Source of the DNA: a virus
Length of the DNA: 26,837 bases
IMG/VR virus record: IMGVR_UViG_3300025085_000153
Span: 1-26,837 of that record
Strand: one strand, 5' to 3'
Shown here: positions 1 to 8,239 of the stretch, in pieces
Numbering within the stretch: the stretch's first letter is position 1
Layout of the letters: every line of letters begins with the position of its first letter
Notes under the pieces: model-generated
Seen by the model: only the letters and a program-made list of their open reading frames with translations
Databases searched by the model: none
What the model was told of the DNA's origin: nothing
Position numbers and translations under genes: made by a program

Positions 1-945
1 AACATCTTCCGTAACTCTCTTTGCGCCGGCATTAACTGCAGAAGCAGTAGCATCATTAGATAGTCTATTAATTAGTTCATCCATGATTTTAAACTTAGCT
101 ACTTTAGCTACTAGATTGTTTGTAGGTCCTTCCATGAAACCTTGAATAAGATCAGCAAACTGACAAAAGCGAAACATCAATAAAGCAACTTTTTTCAAAG
201 TCAAGTTCTCAAAGCATCCAGCTGCTTTTGCGATTACACCTTCAATCGTCTTTTTTAGACCATCTATGCTTAAATCACTTAGGAAATCTTGAATACCAGC
301 AATGGTTTTATTGAAAGCATTTGATACACTATCTGCAAAGCCAGACAGTTGTTTTGCTATATTCTTAACCTTAGTCTTTAGTGCATTAGCTACGTCATCT
401 ACAATCTTTAAAATGTTACTCTTAATACCTTGGAGTAATGCAAGAACAGAAAAGTCTACATTCAATAAAGCGTCAAGACTTGATGCCAAAGAAGAAGCAA
501 GACCAATAAGACCAGAAATCTTCGCAAATGCATTTCCAAACGCACCACAAAGACCACCACCAATACTACCAGATAGATTGTTATTGAAGTAATAATCTAA
601 TTGGACTAAGGCTTCAGTCGCATCTGCTGTTAGCTTTTGAGGAGTTAATGCTTTCTGTAACTCAGTTGGGTTGTATTGTGTTTGATCTAAGAACTGTGCC
701 ACTTCATAAATGTTTAAAGGACCTTGATTAACTCTTTCTGTCAAAGTTGGGTAATTAACTTTTTTAGAAAGTGATTGTAACTTATTTGTGATATCCAAAA
801 CTTGAGCAGCATCGTACTTAGCAAGAGGATCATTTTGCAAATCAAGAATAGGAGTAAAATTAGAAATATCATCTATACCCAACCTAGGTTGAACGAAAGC
901 CGATGAATATCTACTTACCAATGGTGTAATTGCTTTACAAGTCAT
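1..945 (-). CDS. T4-like virion structural protein, C-terminus cut by window edge
   Basis: The frame is open from an ATG at 945 to base 1 (315 codons with no stop), so the C-terminus lies outside the window. The start has a clear AAGGA ribosome binding site and lies 16 bp after the gp5-like stop. The N-terminus (MTCKAITPLVSRYSSAFVQ) is followed by a region that reads as alpha-helical. From about residue 125 come glycine/alanine/serine-rich amphipathic helices (SGSIGGGLCGAFGNAFAKI, then SGLIGLASSLASSLDALL), which look like a coiled or membrane-interacting segment. I do not recognise a named family. Being last in the operon gp48-gp53-gp27-gp5, it is probably a baseplate or tail virion protein made late. 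The structural role is inferred from position only. Confidence 0.7.
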   Translation of the reverse strand, partial: MTCKAITPLVSRYSSAFVQPRLGIDDISNFTPILDLQNDPLAKYDAAQVLDITNKLQSLSKKVNYPTLTERVNQGPLNIYEVAQFLDQTQYNPTELQKALTPQKLTADATEALVQLDYYFNNNLSGSIGGGLCGAFGNAFAKISGLIGLASSLASSLDALLNVDFSVLALLQGIKSNILKIVDDVANALKTKVKNIAKQLSGFADSVSNAFNKTIAGIQDFLSDLSIDGLKKTIEGVIAKAAGCFENLTLKKVALLMFRFCQFADLIQGFMEGPTNNLVAKVAKFKIMDELINRLSNDATASAVNAGAKRVTEDV

Positions 946-961
946 ATCTTTTCCTTAGCTC

Positions 962-2707
962 TTAAAACTCATAATTAAGTCTTTTCCAACGTGCCACATC
1001 GTCAGGGTCATCAAGATTCACTAGACCTCTTATATCTGGGAAACCTTTTCTATTAATTACCTTATATCTTTCTGTACCTGTCTGCTGGCCATTTCGGACT
1101 TTGAGTACTGTATAAGTTGTTCCGACAGTCACAGTCTTTGAAGCTGATTGAGCAGCAATCAAATCAAATTCTGCATACTTACCTTCATAATTAGGTCCAA
1201 AGTTATAACCATCAATGAATGTATTACTTTTGCTATAATCTGGTATTACAGAAGCAGGTTCTGGATCTGCGGTCTCTTCTACTACTGGAGCAGGTGCTGG
1301 TCGTGGTGGTGGTGCGACAGTAGGCTCGGCATCATCAACAAGGTAATTAGTAATTGTAGTTGGTGCTGATCTAACAGTAGGTCCGCCACCAGATGGTTGT
1401 TTTGCCGGCACTGCTGGTAAACTAGGGACTATTGCGACTTCATCTGTTGCTGTTGCATAACTTTCTTTAGCTGTAGCTTTACCAGATTGTACAAAAGTTT
1501 TAGTTCCGTCTATATTAACATTACCATCACCGCCCTTTAAATCAATTCTAGGGGAATCATAAGTAATCTTTGATGCACCTTTAAATGCTATCTCACCTTG
1601 TGTTTCTTCATCATCAAGGTTAGCAGTTAATAAGAAGTTCTCTGTTGTCGTATGTACGTTCTTTGCATTAAGGAAATACTCACCATCTGCATTGAGTGTA
1701 GTTAACCCACCAGAATTTGTTTTCAACATATCGGCAGCAAATATATTAACGTTGTCTTCATATGCGTGAAGAGCCATTGAAGCGCCACGCATTTCAATAC
1801 CGTCAGAAACATTAACTTGCATTTTACCACGAACTGTTAGACTATAGTTCTCACACTCTACGTTAACGTCACCATTTGTCCAAAGATTGTATGCACCACG
1901 ATCTGCACGAATATTAATATTCTCACCGCCAGTGATATCATAATCACCTTCAGCAACAGATCGAATAAACCCTTCAGATGAATTTATTATATCACCACCA
2001 ATAGACTTAACTTTAATGGTCCCGTTGTCATCTATTTGAACAACACTACCTGTGTGATGCACTAAAGAAATGAAGTTAGGGCTTACTGCTATTACACTTC
2101 CTTTGTTCTCATCATTTAAAGATTCGATAACACGTGTCTTTAGATTTCTAGTAGGAATAATAGTAGCTGCTTCGTTCCATCCAGATTCCCCATTTCCAAC
2201 AGCAACTCCCTCTTTATCTAAAGTTGCTTGAATAGCAGCAGGGGTTGTGTGTAACTCTTCTCCAGTTAGATGAGGGTTAGATGGCGCTTTACCAAAGTTG
2301 TTAGCAGACTTAGTAGTTGCTCTCTTATAACCAGATGCACCTTCTACACCAAGCCCAGTTGGTACGTCTAAGTTTACACCAGGAATCGTACCTAGAATAA
2401 ACGGGTGTTGTGCATCTCTACCATCTAAGAAGAAACCAAATACCCAATCTTCTTCTTCAAGGATTGCTTGAAATGCATTGCCACCATTTCTTATAACAGT
2501 TGCCCAAGGTAAATCGTCGGTAGTCACAGAGTTAGGTGTAGACCTAGTAGTGTTACCATCATCTGAACCAACGCCAGAAGAGTTTTCAGGTGGGGGTGGA
2601 TGCACACCAAATGCACGAACTTTAACTCTAGCACCATTTGTTGCATCATCGACAAACTCAACTGCGCCTATAAACCAAAGTAAATTTTGAAATCCTACCG
2701 TAGACAT
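962..2707 (-). CDS. gp5: gp5-like baseplate central spike/hub protein (no lysozyme domain seen)
   Basis: This is the central spike of the baseplate. Residues about 10-115 look like the gp5/VgrG OB-fold, ending in the recognisable EEDWVFGFFLDGRDAQHPFI stretch seen in T4 gp5-type proteins. Residues about 200-420 hold repeated short beta-strand motifs with N/D/G turns (for example VVQIDDNGTIKVKSIGGD), as in the triple-stranded beta-helix needle. A Pro/Ala-rich linker (about 460-495) leads to a small C-terminal domain. T4 gp5 has a roughly 160-residue lysozyme domain between OB-fold and helix; here only about 85 residues separate them and no lysozyme motif is seen. The gene overlaps the upstream hub gene as TAATG, implying translational coupling. 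Confidence 0.85.
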   Translation of the reverse strand: MSTVGFQNLLWFIGAVEFVDDATNGARVKVRAFGVHPPPPENSSGVGSDDGNTTRSTPNSVTTDDLPWATVIRNGGNAFQAILEEEDWVFGFFLDGRDAQHPFILGTIPGVNLDVPTGLGVEGASGYKRATTKSANNFGKAPSNPHLTGEELHTTPAAIQATLDKEGVAVGNGESGWNEAATIIPTRNLKTRVIESLNDENKGSVIAVSPNFISLVHHTGSVVQIDDNGTIKVKSIGGDIINSSEGFIRSVAEGDYDITGGENINIRADRGAYNLWTNGDVNVECENYSLTVRGKMQVNVSDGIEMRGASMALHAYEDNVNIFAADMLKTNSGGLTTLNADGEYFLNAKNVHTTTENFLLTANLDDEETQGEIAFKGASKITYDSPRIDLKGGDGNVNIDGTKTFVQSGKATAKESYATATDEVAIVPSLPAVPAKQPSGGGPTVRSAPTTITNYLVDDAEPTVAPPPRPAPAPVVEETADPEPASVIPDYSKSNTFIDGYNFGPNYEGKYAEFDLIAAQSASKTVTVGTTYTVLKVRNGQQTGTERYKVINRKGFPDIRGLVNLDDPDDVARWKRLNYEF

Positions 2708-4026
2708 TATAAAGCATCTCCTTGTCCATACATTGTCAAACTCATGTAAGTTCTATACTCAAACTTGTCAAAGCTATGCTCAATACTTTCTATTACGTAT
2801 ATACCTGAATATTCAGCATCTCTATCTTTACCAAGAGGATTATATTTAAACTCATTCAATTCAATTTGAACTAGACCACCAGCAAAAAGATTAGTATTTC
2901 TTCCGTAAGTAGATATGGTTATCATATTCTGTTTACCATGATACTTATTTGCGCTTTTTGTAGTAAATATTTCTGGGTAATGCATATTCTCTCGTACAGA
3001 AGGATTTAAAATAGCGCCGTCAGCACCTTCTGAGAAGTAATCTTTAATAGTTAAGAAGTTTTGTGTTTCGCTTAAGTAGCTATCGACAAACTCTTGGTCA
3101 TGATTTAATTTAATCTCTGTAGGAGTAAACACATCATCAACTTCTTCTAGGTGATTATACTCATACACAATAGGAGTTTTATTTAGAATGTCAAGTTCGG
3201 TAACTCTCATCTTATAAGCACCATACTTCATATCTTGCATAGTATCTACTTTATTACCAAAATCTATAGAAAGTAAATCTGACATTAACTTACGTTGTGC
3301 TTCTGGTGTAGTATCTTTAATCATGTTGTATTTAAATATTGGAATACTATCGATATCTTCATTAGCAATGTCAATCATATCTTCGAATGTACCAAAGTAA
3401 AAATGATCTCTTGTTTCCCAAAATCTAAATAGCATACTAGAGTTTTCTCTACTAAACGCACGTTTCGCTAGAAAGTCCATTGCTTCATCGGGTCGCATAT
3501 TAGGTATGACAAAGTTATGTTCACCCTCTGTTGCTTGTGATACGATTAAAGTCTTGGCTGGCACGTCTTTAAAAGAACTCCAAGAGAGTTGTGGTTGTGT
3601 GTAGAAATCTTCGTAAAGGTCGTTTACGATTTTAGATATAGTACCATTGTATGCTTTTTGAACTCTATATGAGTCTGAAATAAATTTCTCACGTGAACAG
3701 AAGTGTAATGTAAATTCAATGATCTGATCATCTTTTTCATTGATTGGTCGCACGTCTGTTACGGAATAGATAAAGTATCTTTCCTTTTTTATTTCACCAA
3801 AATAGTCTGAGTATACTATTTCTAATTCTTCTTTACCACTAATATCTTTGATGATATTATTAGAATCAACAATAGTAACGTTACCGTGGACATATGCTTT
3901 ATCCAAGGATTCGACTACATTCCAGTTTTTAAGTTCTGCAGAAACATCAATATCAATATTGCTAAAGGACGATACAATAGCAAATCTATCTAATGAATAT
4001 CTACCTGCTTCTTTAGTTTCTGACAT
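2707..4026 (-). CDS. gp27: gp27-like baseplate hub protein
   Basis: The 439-residue protein lies between gp53 and the gp5-like spike, where a hub ring partner of gp5 is expected. It is rich in beta-strand patterns (NVVESLDKAYVHGNVTIVD, ITISTYGRNTNLFAGGLVQI, EYSGIYVIESIEHSFDKFEY). The last of these resembles the closing beta-domain of gp27/gpD-type hub proteins, which ends in a SIEHSF-like motif. T4 gp27 is 391 residues, so the length is compatible. The ATG at 4026 lies 14 bp inside the gp53 gene and the stop overlaps the gp5 start (TAATG). The assignment combines weak sequence resemblance with strong context; another baseplate hub/wedge protein is possible. Confidence 0.65.
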   Translation of the reverse strand: MSETKEAGRYSLDRFAIVSSFSNIDIDVSAELKNWNVVESLDKAYVHGNVTIVDSNNIIKDISGKEELEIVYSDYFGEIKKERYFIYSVTDVRPINEKDDQIIEFTLHFCSREKFISDSYRVQKAYNGTISKIVNDLYEDFYTQPQLSWSSFKDVPAKTLIVSQATEGEHNFVIPNMRPDEAMDFLAKRAFSRENSSMLFRFWETRDHFYFGTFEDMIDIANEDIDSIPIFKYNMIKDTTPEAQRKLMSDLLSIDFGNKVDTMQDMKYGAYKMRVTELDILNKTPIVYEYNHLEEVDDVFTPTEIKLNHDQEFVDSYLSETQNFLTIKDYFSEGADGAILNPSVRENMHYPEIFTTKSANKYHGKQNMITISTYGRNTNLFAGGLVQIELNEFKYNPLGKDRDAEYSGIYVIESIEHSFDKFEYRTYMSLTMYGQGDAL

Positions 4027-4678
4027 TCTTCATTAAACTCTTTAATTCATTTTGTAGTTGTGGGGCAAAACTGTTGTTGATTAGATTGATTGTTCTTAGG
4101 CTTTGATTTCTATCATATTCATAATCATAAAATCTATATGCTTCCCAAAGCATACCAGAGTCTTGATCATTAGTAAATGTAGGTACTGAATAGTTTTCAG
4201 ATTCGACTTCATATCCTAACTCTACATATGCTAATCTTTCATATGATTCCTTTGACAATTGTATCTCTTCACCTGTAGAGAAGACACCATTGAAGTGTAA
4301 AATATTATCTGTGATAGTTGCATTCTGAGTCCAGTAAAAAACTTCATCATCTAAGTCTTCTGTTTGATCTCCAGTCGATGCTCTATACTGATCTTCGTAT
4401 TTTACCTTCAAGAACTCATCAAAGACTTCATCTTTTTTAGGCCAATCGCTATAAGGATCGATTATGTTATTAGCAAGAAATACTAACCATACATAATCAG
4501 TAGAGCCGTAATAGTAGTAAGCTATATCTTCTGGCATATCATCTTCGGTAACAGTGTAGGGTAAGTATAGATTTGGATCGTTTCTATATTTGTCTAAGAC
4601 TTTTGCACGTCTAGTTATATCAACTATTTGACGTGTATGATAATCAATTCTAGGAAAGTTTTTGAAATAATTTGGCAT
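4013..4678 (-). CDS. gp53: gp53 baseplate wedge subunit
   Basis: This is a T4 gp53-type wedge protein of 221 residues; T4 gp53 is slightly shorter. The N-terminus carries the family pattern FPRIDY, then ILDKY-type and PYTVTEDDMPEDIAYYYYGS, then DYVWLVFLANNIIDPYSDWP, which matches the conserved LysM-like core as I remember it. In the baseplate gp53 clamps neighbouring wedges and must join before the tail tube and sheath are built. The gene starts in a TAATG overlap with the gp48 stop and ends 14 bp inside the hub gene, so the operon is tightly coupled. Late expression is expected from the promoter in the gp48-gp4 gap. Confidence 0.93.
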   Translation of the reverse strand: MPNYFKNFPRIDYHTRQIVDITRRAKVLDKYRNDPNLYLPYTVTEDDMPEDIAYYYYGSTDYVWLVFLANNIIDPYSDWPKKDEVFDEFLKVKYEDQYRASTGDQTEDLDDEVFYWTQNATITDNILHFNGVFSTGEEIQLSKESYERLAYVELGYEVESENYSVPTFTNDQDSGMLWEAYRFYDYEYDRNQSLRTINLINNSFAPQLQNELKSLMKNVRN

Positions 4679-5598
4679 TATACTCCTCCATCGTCTTCAT
4701 AATCAGCAGCAGTGTGAATTGTTTGTTCTACAGCAGTCATTTGAATGTTTACGAAAGCGGGTCGTCCGCCCTTTAGAATACTTTGACCATTTGGTGTATA
4801 GTCTATACTAAACTCTCTAATCATACAAGGCTTCATATAAAAGAAGTAATCTTGATCAACACCTAAGAAAGTTATTTGAGCAACACTTGGGTATGTCAAT
4901 AGACCTCTATCAAAAGAAGTGGCTGAATTAGTTTCACCCTCCTTTAAAGGATTTTCATACGTTGGGTGAATTTTTTTCTTAATAAAACGATTCATCTTTT
5001 TTAAGGTTTCGCTATCTTCTGAGGTCGAAGGAGATAGTTCCCAGTTAAACGTATGAGTTTTTAAGTTGACACCATCAAACATTAATGTCGTATGTGGATT
5101 GATTGCTCTAGCTTTTGACGCTTCGATAGCAGATCCTATCTCAGGTGAAATAGCACCTAGACCAGCTCTTGCCAAAAATTGTGCAATACTAACGCTATCA
5201 TTTGCCAAATCGGAGATACTATCATTCTCACCACCAAAAAGTTTTTTTACTTTATCCATAATACCTTGTGCTGCCGCTCCACCTAGTTTTGAAAAATCGA
5301 GGCGGTCTCCTATAACATCAACTGCTCCAGCACCAATAATTCCTAACTCTTTACCATCTACTTGCAATGAAGAAGTCTCTGCTAATTGCTTTGGTAACGG
5401 TAGTACTATACTATCACTCGTAACGCCATTAATTCCACCACCTGATCCGTACTCATAATTTTTAAAATTTATAACCATGCAATGTCTTCCCAAATTACTA
5501 GGAAAAGTGTACGATGTTCCCGATCTAGCATTTCGCTTTCCTCTGTTAATAGTGTTAGCAGCAGGTTTTACGAATGGTACATTAAATGTAAATGACAT
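4678..5598 (-). CDS. gp48: gp48-like baseplate tail-tube cap protein
   Basis: This 306-residue protein is the first gene of the leftward late operon. Its central and C-terminal parts resemble the tail-tube fold of gp48/gp54: NPHTTLMFDGVNLKTHTFNW, then ELSPSTSEDSETLKKMNRFI, then late strands FFYMKPCMIREFSIDYTPNG and GRPAFVNIQMTAVEQ. The pattern of a hydrophobic strand, a P-S/K-T/S-EE segment and an I-x-x-F-K/I helix is typical of gp48. gp48 caps the baseplate hub and starts tube polymerisation. The ATG at 5598 has a GAGAG-type ribosome binding site. A T4-late box lies about 38 bp upstream. gp54 and gp48 are paralogous folds, so the two names could be exchanged with the gene at 6688. Confidence 0.8.
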   Translation of the reverse strand: MSFTFNVPFVKPAANTINRGKRNARSGTSYTFPSNLGRHCMVINFKNYEYGSGGGINGVTSDSIVLPLPKQLAETSSLQVDGKELGIIGAGAVDVIGDRLDFSKLGGAAAQGIMDKVKKLFGGENDSISDLANDSVSIAQFLARAGLGAISPEIGSAIEASKARAINPHTTLMFDGVNLKTHTFNWELSPSTSEDSETLKKMNRFIKKKIHPTYENPLKEGETNSATSFDRGLLTYPSVAQITFLGVDQDYFFYMKPCMIREFSIDYTPNGQSILKGGRPAFVNIQMTAVEQTIHTAADYEDDGGV

Positions 5599-5610
5599 TA
5601 ATTTTCTCTC

Positions 5611-5618
5611 TATAAATA
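5611..5618 (+). promoter_or_regulatory. T4-type late promoter (TATAAATA) for the gp4 operon
   Basis: An exact TATAAATA box lies in the 56-bp intergenic gap, 36 bp before the gp4 start. In T4 the box sits at about -13 to -6 and is read by RNA polymerase carrying gp55, gp33 and the clamp. Transcription would start near 5624 and serve gp4 through the tape-measure gene. An all-A/T octamer is expected several times by chance in a window this AT-rich, so the support is its position, orientation and the presence of gp33 nearby. Confidence 0.75.
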
Positions 5619-5636
5619 GAATTGACTACTTTAACT

Positions 5637-5644
5637 TATTTATA
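5637..5644 (-). promoter_or_regulatory. T4-type late promoter (TATAAATA, minus strand) for the gp48 operon
   Basis: The plus strand reads TATTTATA, giving a perfect TATAAATA on the minus strand, 38 bp before the gp48 start. The predicted start near 5631 would serve gp48, gp53, the hub genes and the last structural gene. It faces the plus-strand late box at 5611 so that the two transcripts would overlap by a few bases at their 5' ends. Confidence 0.75.
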
Positions 5645-5654
5645 TGGTATAGTG

Positions 5655-6092
5655 ATGGCTTACTCTGGACGGTTCAAACCAAAGAAACCTAAAAAATATA
5701 TTGGTGATCCCACTAATATTATTTATAGATCATTATGGGAATTTAAGCTAATGAGATATTTAGATTCTCATCCAAATGTGATAGAGTGGGGTAGTGAAGA
5801 ATTGATTATACCATATCGTAGCCCTATCGACGGAAGAATGCATAGATACTTTCCAGATTTCATTGTGAAACAGATAAATAAGTATGGGAACAAAGAAACA
5901 ATAATCATTGAAGTGAAACCAGCATACCAAACTATCGAACCAAAGAAGAAGAGTAAAGTAACAAAACAGTATATTAATGAAGTCAAGACCTGGGGTGTTA
6001 ATCAAGCAAAGTGGAAAGCAGCCCAAGACTTTTGCAAAGATAGAAATTGGAAGTTTCAAATAATGACAGAACACGAACTAGGAATTAAGTAA
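5655..6092 (+). CDS. gp4: gp4 head completion protein
   Basis: This is a T4 gp4-type head completion protein of 145 residues. The start MAYSGRFKPKKPKKYIGDPT and the following IIYRSLWEFKLMRYLDSHPN are very close to T4 gp4. The core WGSEELIIPYRSPIDGRMHR, YFPDF and IIEVKP carry the acidic and E-x-K residues of the TnsA-like nuclease fold proposed for this family. gp4 acts on filled heads before tail joining. An upstream in-frame ATG at 5622 would add 11 residues, but it overlaps the predicted transcription start and lacks family support, so 5655 was chosen. The stop overlaps the next start (TAATG). It opens the rightward late operon. Confidence 0.95.
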   Translation: MAYSGRFKPKKPKKYIGDPTNIIYRSLWEFKLMRYLDSHPNVIEWGSEELIIPYRSPIDGRMHRYFPDFIVKQINKYGNKETIIIEVKPAYQTIEPKKKSKVTKQYINEVKTWGVNQAKWKAAQDFCKDRNWKFQIMTEHELGIK

Positions 6093-6688
6093 TGGCAATT
6101 CTATTTGACGAAATTCTAACAAAGGGTGTTAGAGCCGGACAGATACCAGCACGTGAAAACAACGCACGTGATTGGTATAGAAATGCCGCTAAGACTTTTG
6201 GTAGAGTAAACGATTCAAGTCTTATGAGAGGCGATGCGTCACGCTTAACATCAAGACCTGCTATCGGTCAAATGTATATGTATTACTATGACGCAAAGCA
6301 TAAAGAAACATTACCATACTTCGATAGATTTCCATTAGTGTTTCCATATAAGATTGTTAAGGGTGGCTTCATGGGTATTAACATGCACTATCTACCATTG
6401 ATATATCGTGCCCAACTAATGGATGCACTATATGATACTGCTACTAATACAAGATACGATGAGTCCACTCGCCTTCGATTAAACTATAACATTTTATCAG
6501 GTGCGGCTAAATATAGATACTTTAAGCCTTGTGTTAAGCATTATCTAACAAGTCAACTTAGAAGTCGTTTTCTATACGTATATCCAAGCGAATGGGATAT
6601 TGCATTATTCTTGCCACTCGAAAGATTCCAAGGGGCATCAAAAACAAAAGTCTTTGCAGACTCCAGAAAAAGCATGGGAAGAAACTAA
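6092..6688 (+). CDS. Conserved T4-like phage virion/assembly protein
   Basis: The 198-residue protein follows gp4 with a TAATG overlap and overlaps the next gene in the same way. It has a basic, aromatic-rich sequence: RENNARDWYRNAAKTFGRV, MYMYYYDAKHKETLPYFDRF, PLVFPYKI, GGFMGINMHYLPLIYRAQLM, and KVFADSRK near the C-terminus. I remember very similar proteins in marine T4-like phages next to gp4, where they are often labelled structural or hypothetical. I cannot name a T4 equivalent; gp2 (DNA-end protector), which neighbours gp4 in T4, is possible on synteny but unproven. Tight coupling to gp4 and the tube protein suggests a late head or neck assembly role. Confidence 0.75.
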   Translation: MAILFDEILTKGVRAGQIPARENNARDWYRNAAKTFGRVNDSSLMRGDASRLTSRPAIGQMYMYYYDAKHKETLPYFDRFPLVFPYKIVKGGFMGINMHYLPLIYRAQLMDALYDTATNTRYDESTRLRLNYNILSGAAKYRYFKPCVKHYLTSQLRSRFLYVYPSEWDIALFLPLERFQGASKTKVFADSRKSMGRN

Positions 6689-7500
6689 TGGCATTTAGCA
6701 TTTCAGAATTTAATAGTCAACTTAATAAGCATGGGGTTGCTAAGAATAATTTATTTCTCGTTACTATCGCACTCCCTCCTGCATTATCTAGAGATTTGGG
6801 AGTATCACCATCTCCTGGGGCTGAGCCTTTGGGTATATCTCCTGCGGCTAATTCATCTCCACCAAAACTACCAGTAGAAGACCTTAAGTTCTTTTGTAAA
6901 GCAGCAACATTACCTGAATTGACTGTTCAGACAGTAGATAATTTTCCAAACACTTTTGGTACACCTGATCGTCGTCCAAGTGCTATGCAGTTTACTCAAC
7001 TTCCTACCGTATTTATGGTCGATAGTAATTTTAAAGTTAAAGAATACTTTCATTCGTGGATGCAAAGAATTGTTAACTATGATAGACAATCGCCTATGGG
7101 GTTTGTGGATGGAAGATTACCTTTTGAGATTGCATATAAATCAGAGTATAGTGCTGGAGTAACGATTGAAGTTTATTCTTACGAACAAAAAGCAATCACT
7201 TACACATACAAATTTGAAGGTGCTTTTCCAACAAGTATTGGTGAAACTCAAGTCTCTTGGGAAAATGCAGCAGAAATTATGACGTTGCCAGTTACATTCA
7301 CATACGATACTATGATAGTACCAGGTGCCAAGGTAGGCAAAGTTGAAACTACATCAAGTCGTGGTAGTGGTATACTTGGATCTCTTTCAGCGTTGAATAG
7401 CTTTGGTCAAGCAATCAATCAAATACGTAGACCAAGATCGATACAAGACACGATTAACCAATTCACTAACGCACAAACAATATTTAGAAATTTTTTATAG
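6688..7500 (+). CDS. gp54: gp54-like baseplate tube initiator / tail tube-fold protein
   Basis: The 270-residue product starts at the ATG in the TAATG overlap at 6688; the same frame is open further upstream, but that part lies inside the previous gene. Features of the tail-tube fold are KNNLFLVTIALP near the N-terminus, FFCKAATLPELTVQTVD (the inter-ring loop region), FEIAYKSEYSAGVTIEVYSY, and the characteristic FEGAFPTSIGETQVSWENAA followed by LPVTFTYDTM. T4 gp19, gp54 and gp48 share this fold; at 270 residues it is longer than gp19 (163) and close to gp54 (320). gp54 nucleates tube polymerisation on the gp48 cap. Which of gp54 or another tube-like baseplate protein it is cannot be settled here. 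Confidence 0.7.
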   Translation: MAFSISEFNSQLNKHGVAKNNLFLVTIALPPALSRDLGVSPSPGAEPLGISPAANSSPPKLPVEDLKFFCKAATLPELTVQTVDNFPNTFGTPDRRPSAMQFTQLPTVFMVDSNFKVKEYFHSWMQRIVNYDRQSPMGFVDGRLPFEIAYKSEYSAGVTIEVYSYEQKAITYTYKFEGAFPTSIGETQVSWENAAEIMTLPVTFTYDTMIVPGAKVGKVETTSSRGSGILGSLSALNSFGQAINQIRRPRSIQDTINQFTNAQTIFRNFL

Positions 7501-7516
7501 ATTATAGGAGTATATT

Positions 7517-8239
7517 ATGGGTTTACCTAAAATTGACATGCCACTCTTTGAAATTGAGGTACCATCAACGAAAAAGAAAGTAAAGTATAGACCCTTTACA
7601 GTTAAAGAAGAAAAGATTCTTTTAATTGCACAAGAGTCTAATGACATAGATCATATTATAACAGCGATTAAACAAATCATCACAAACTGTTTCCATAAGA
7701 TAGATGTGGACACTCTAACAATGTTCGACTTAGAATATTTGTTACTAAACATTAGATCAGTATCTGTTGATAACAAGATTAAATTCTCTATTAAAGATAA
7801 AGATACAGATAAGCCGGTTGAATTAGAATTAGATATTGCAAACATTAAGGTTGATATACCTGAAGAGCATTCAAATATTATTAACTTAGATGATGGATAT
7901 AAGCTTCTAATGAAGTATCCTTCGTTTGACCAGATTTCAATTCTGGGACAAGTCATGAAAGTAGAAGAGGATGATCAAGCAAGTGTGTCATCTATATTAT
8001 TTGACTTGTTAATTTCTTGTATAGATAGTGTCTTAAAAGATGATGAGGTTCATAAGTTCTCTGATTATAGTGATGAAGAAATTAATGAATTTGCAAGTCA
8101 ATTGCCTTCGAAGTGTATGAAGAGTATGCAGAACTTTTTTGAGACAATGCCTAAAGTTACTTACAAAGAAAAATATATCAATGAAAATGGTGAAGAGAAG
8201 ACAGTTGTTCTGGAGGGAACAGAAACTTTTTTTATCTAG
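7517..8239 (+). CDS. gp26: gp26 baseplate hub assembly protein (tail assembly chaperone-like)
   Basis: The 240-residue product matches the T4 gp26 family: N-terminal MPLFEIEVPSTKKKVKYRPF then TVKEEKILLIAQES, a central TMFDLEYLLLNIRSVSV, and a C-terminal acidic helical region ending in GTETFFI. A strong ribosome binding site (TAGGAG) precedes the ATG at 7517. gp26 takes part in baseplate hub assembly. Position and pairing with gp51 directly before a tape-measure-like gene resemble the gpG/gpGT tail-assembly chaperones of other phages. The last codons run into seven T residues just before the stop, allowing a -1 slip into the gp51-like frame that follows. Confidence 0.88.
   Translation: MGLPKIDMPLFEIEVPSTKKKVKYRPFTVKEEKILLIAQESNDIDHIITAIKQIITNCFHKIDVDTLTMFDLEYLLLNIRSVSVDNKIKFSIKDKDTDKPVELELDIANIKVDIPEEHSNIINLDDGYKLLMKYPSFDQISILGQVMKVEEDDQASVSSILFDLLISCIDSVLKDDEVHKFSDYSDEEINEFASQLPSKCMKSMQNFFETMPKVTYKEKYINENGEEKTVVLEGTETFFI
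8227..8233 (+). other. Candidate -1 ribosomal frameshift site (T TTT TTT)
   Basis: In the gp26 frame the codons are ACT TTT TTT ATC TAG, so the heptamer T TTT TTT allows both tRNAs to re-pair perfectly one base back. After a -1 slip the ribosome reads TAT CTA GCG and continues for 58 codons to a stop at 8407-8409. The in-frame stop lies only four bases after the heptamer. Downstream GC-richer sequence (8239-8262) could form a weak stimulatory structure but I see no strong hairpin. Confidence 0.65.

Noticed and set aside
5720-5727. Additional TATAAATA on the minus strand inside gp4
   Set aside because: It is created by conserved gp4 codons (NIIYRS) and all-AT octamers are expected several times by chance; a backup promoter for gp48 cannot be excluded.
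8227-8239. The gp26/gp51 break explained as a sequencing error in the T run
   Set aside because: Not excluded, but the exact coincidence of a frameshift-type heptamer with the stop, directly before a tape-measure gene, fits programmed frameshifting better.
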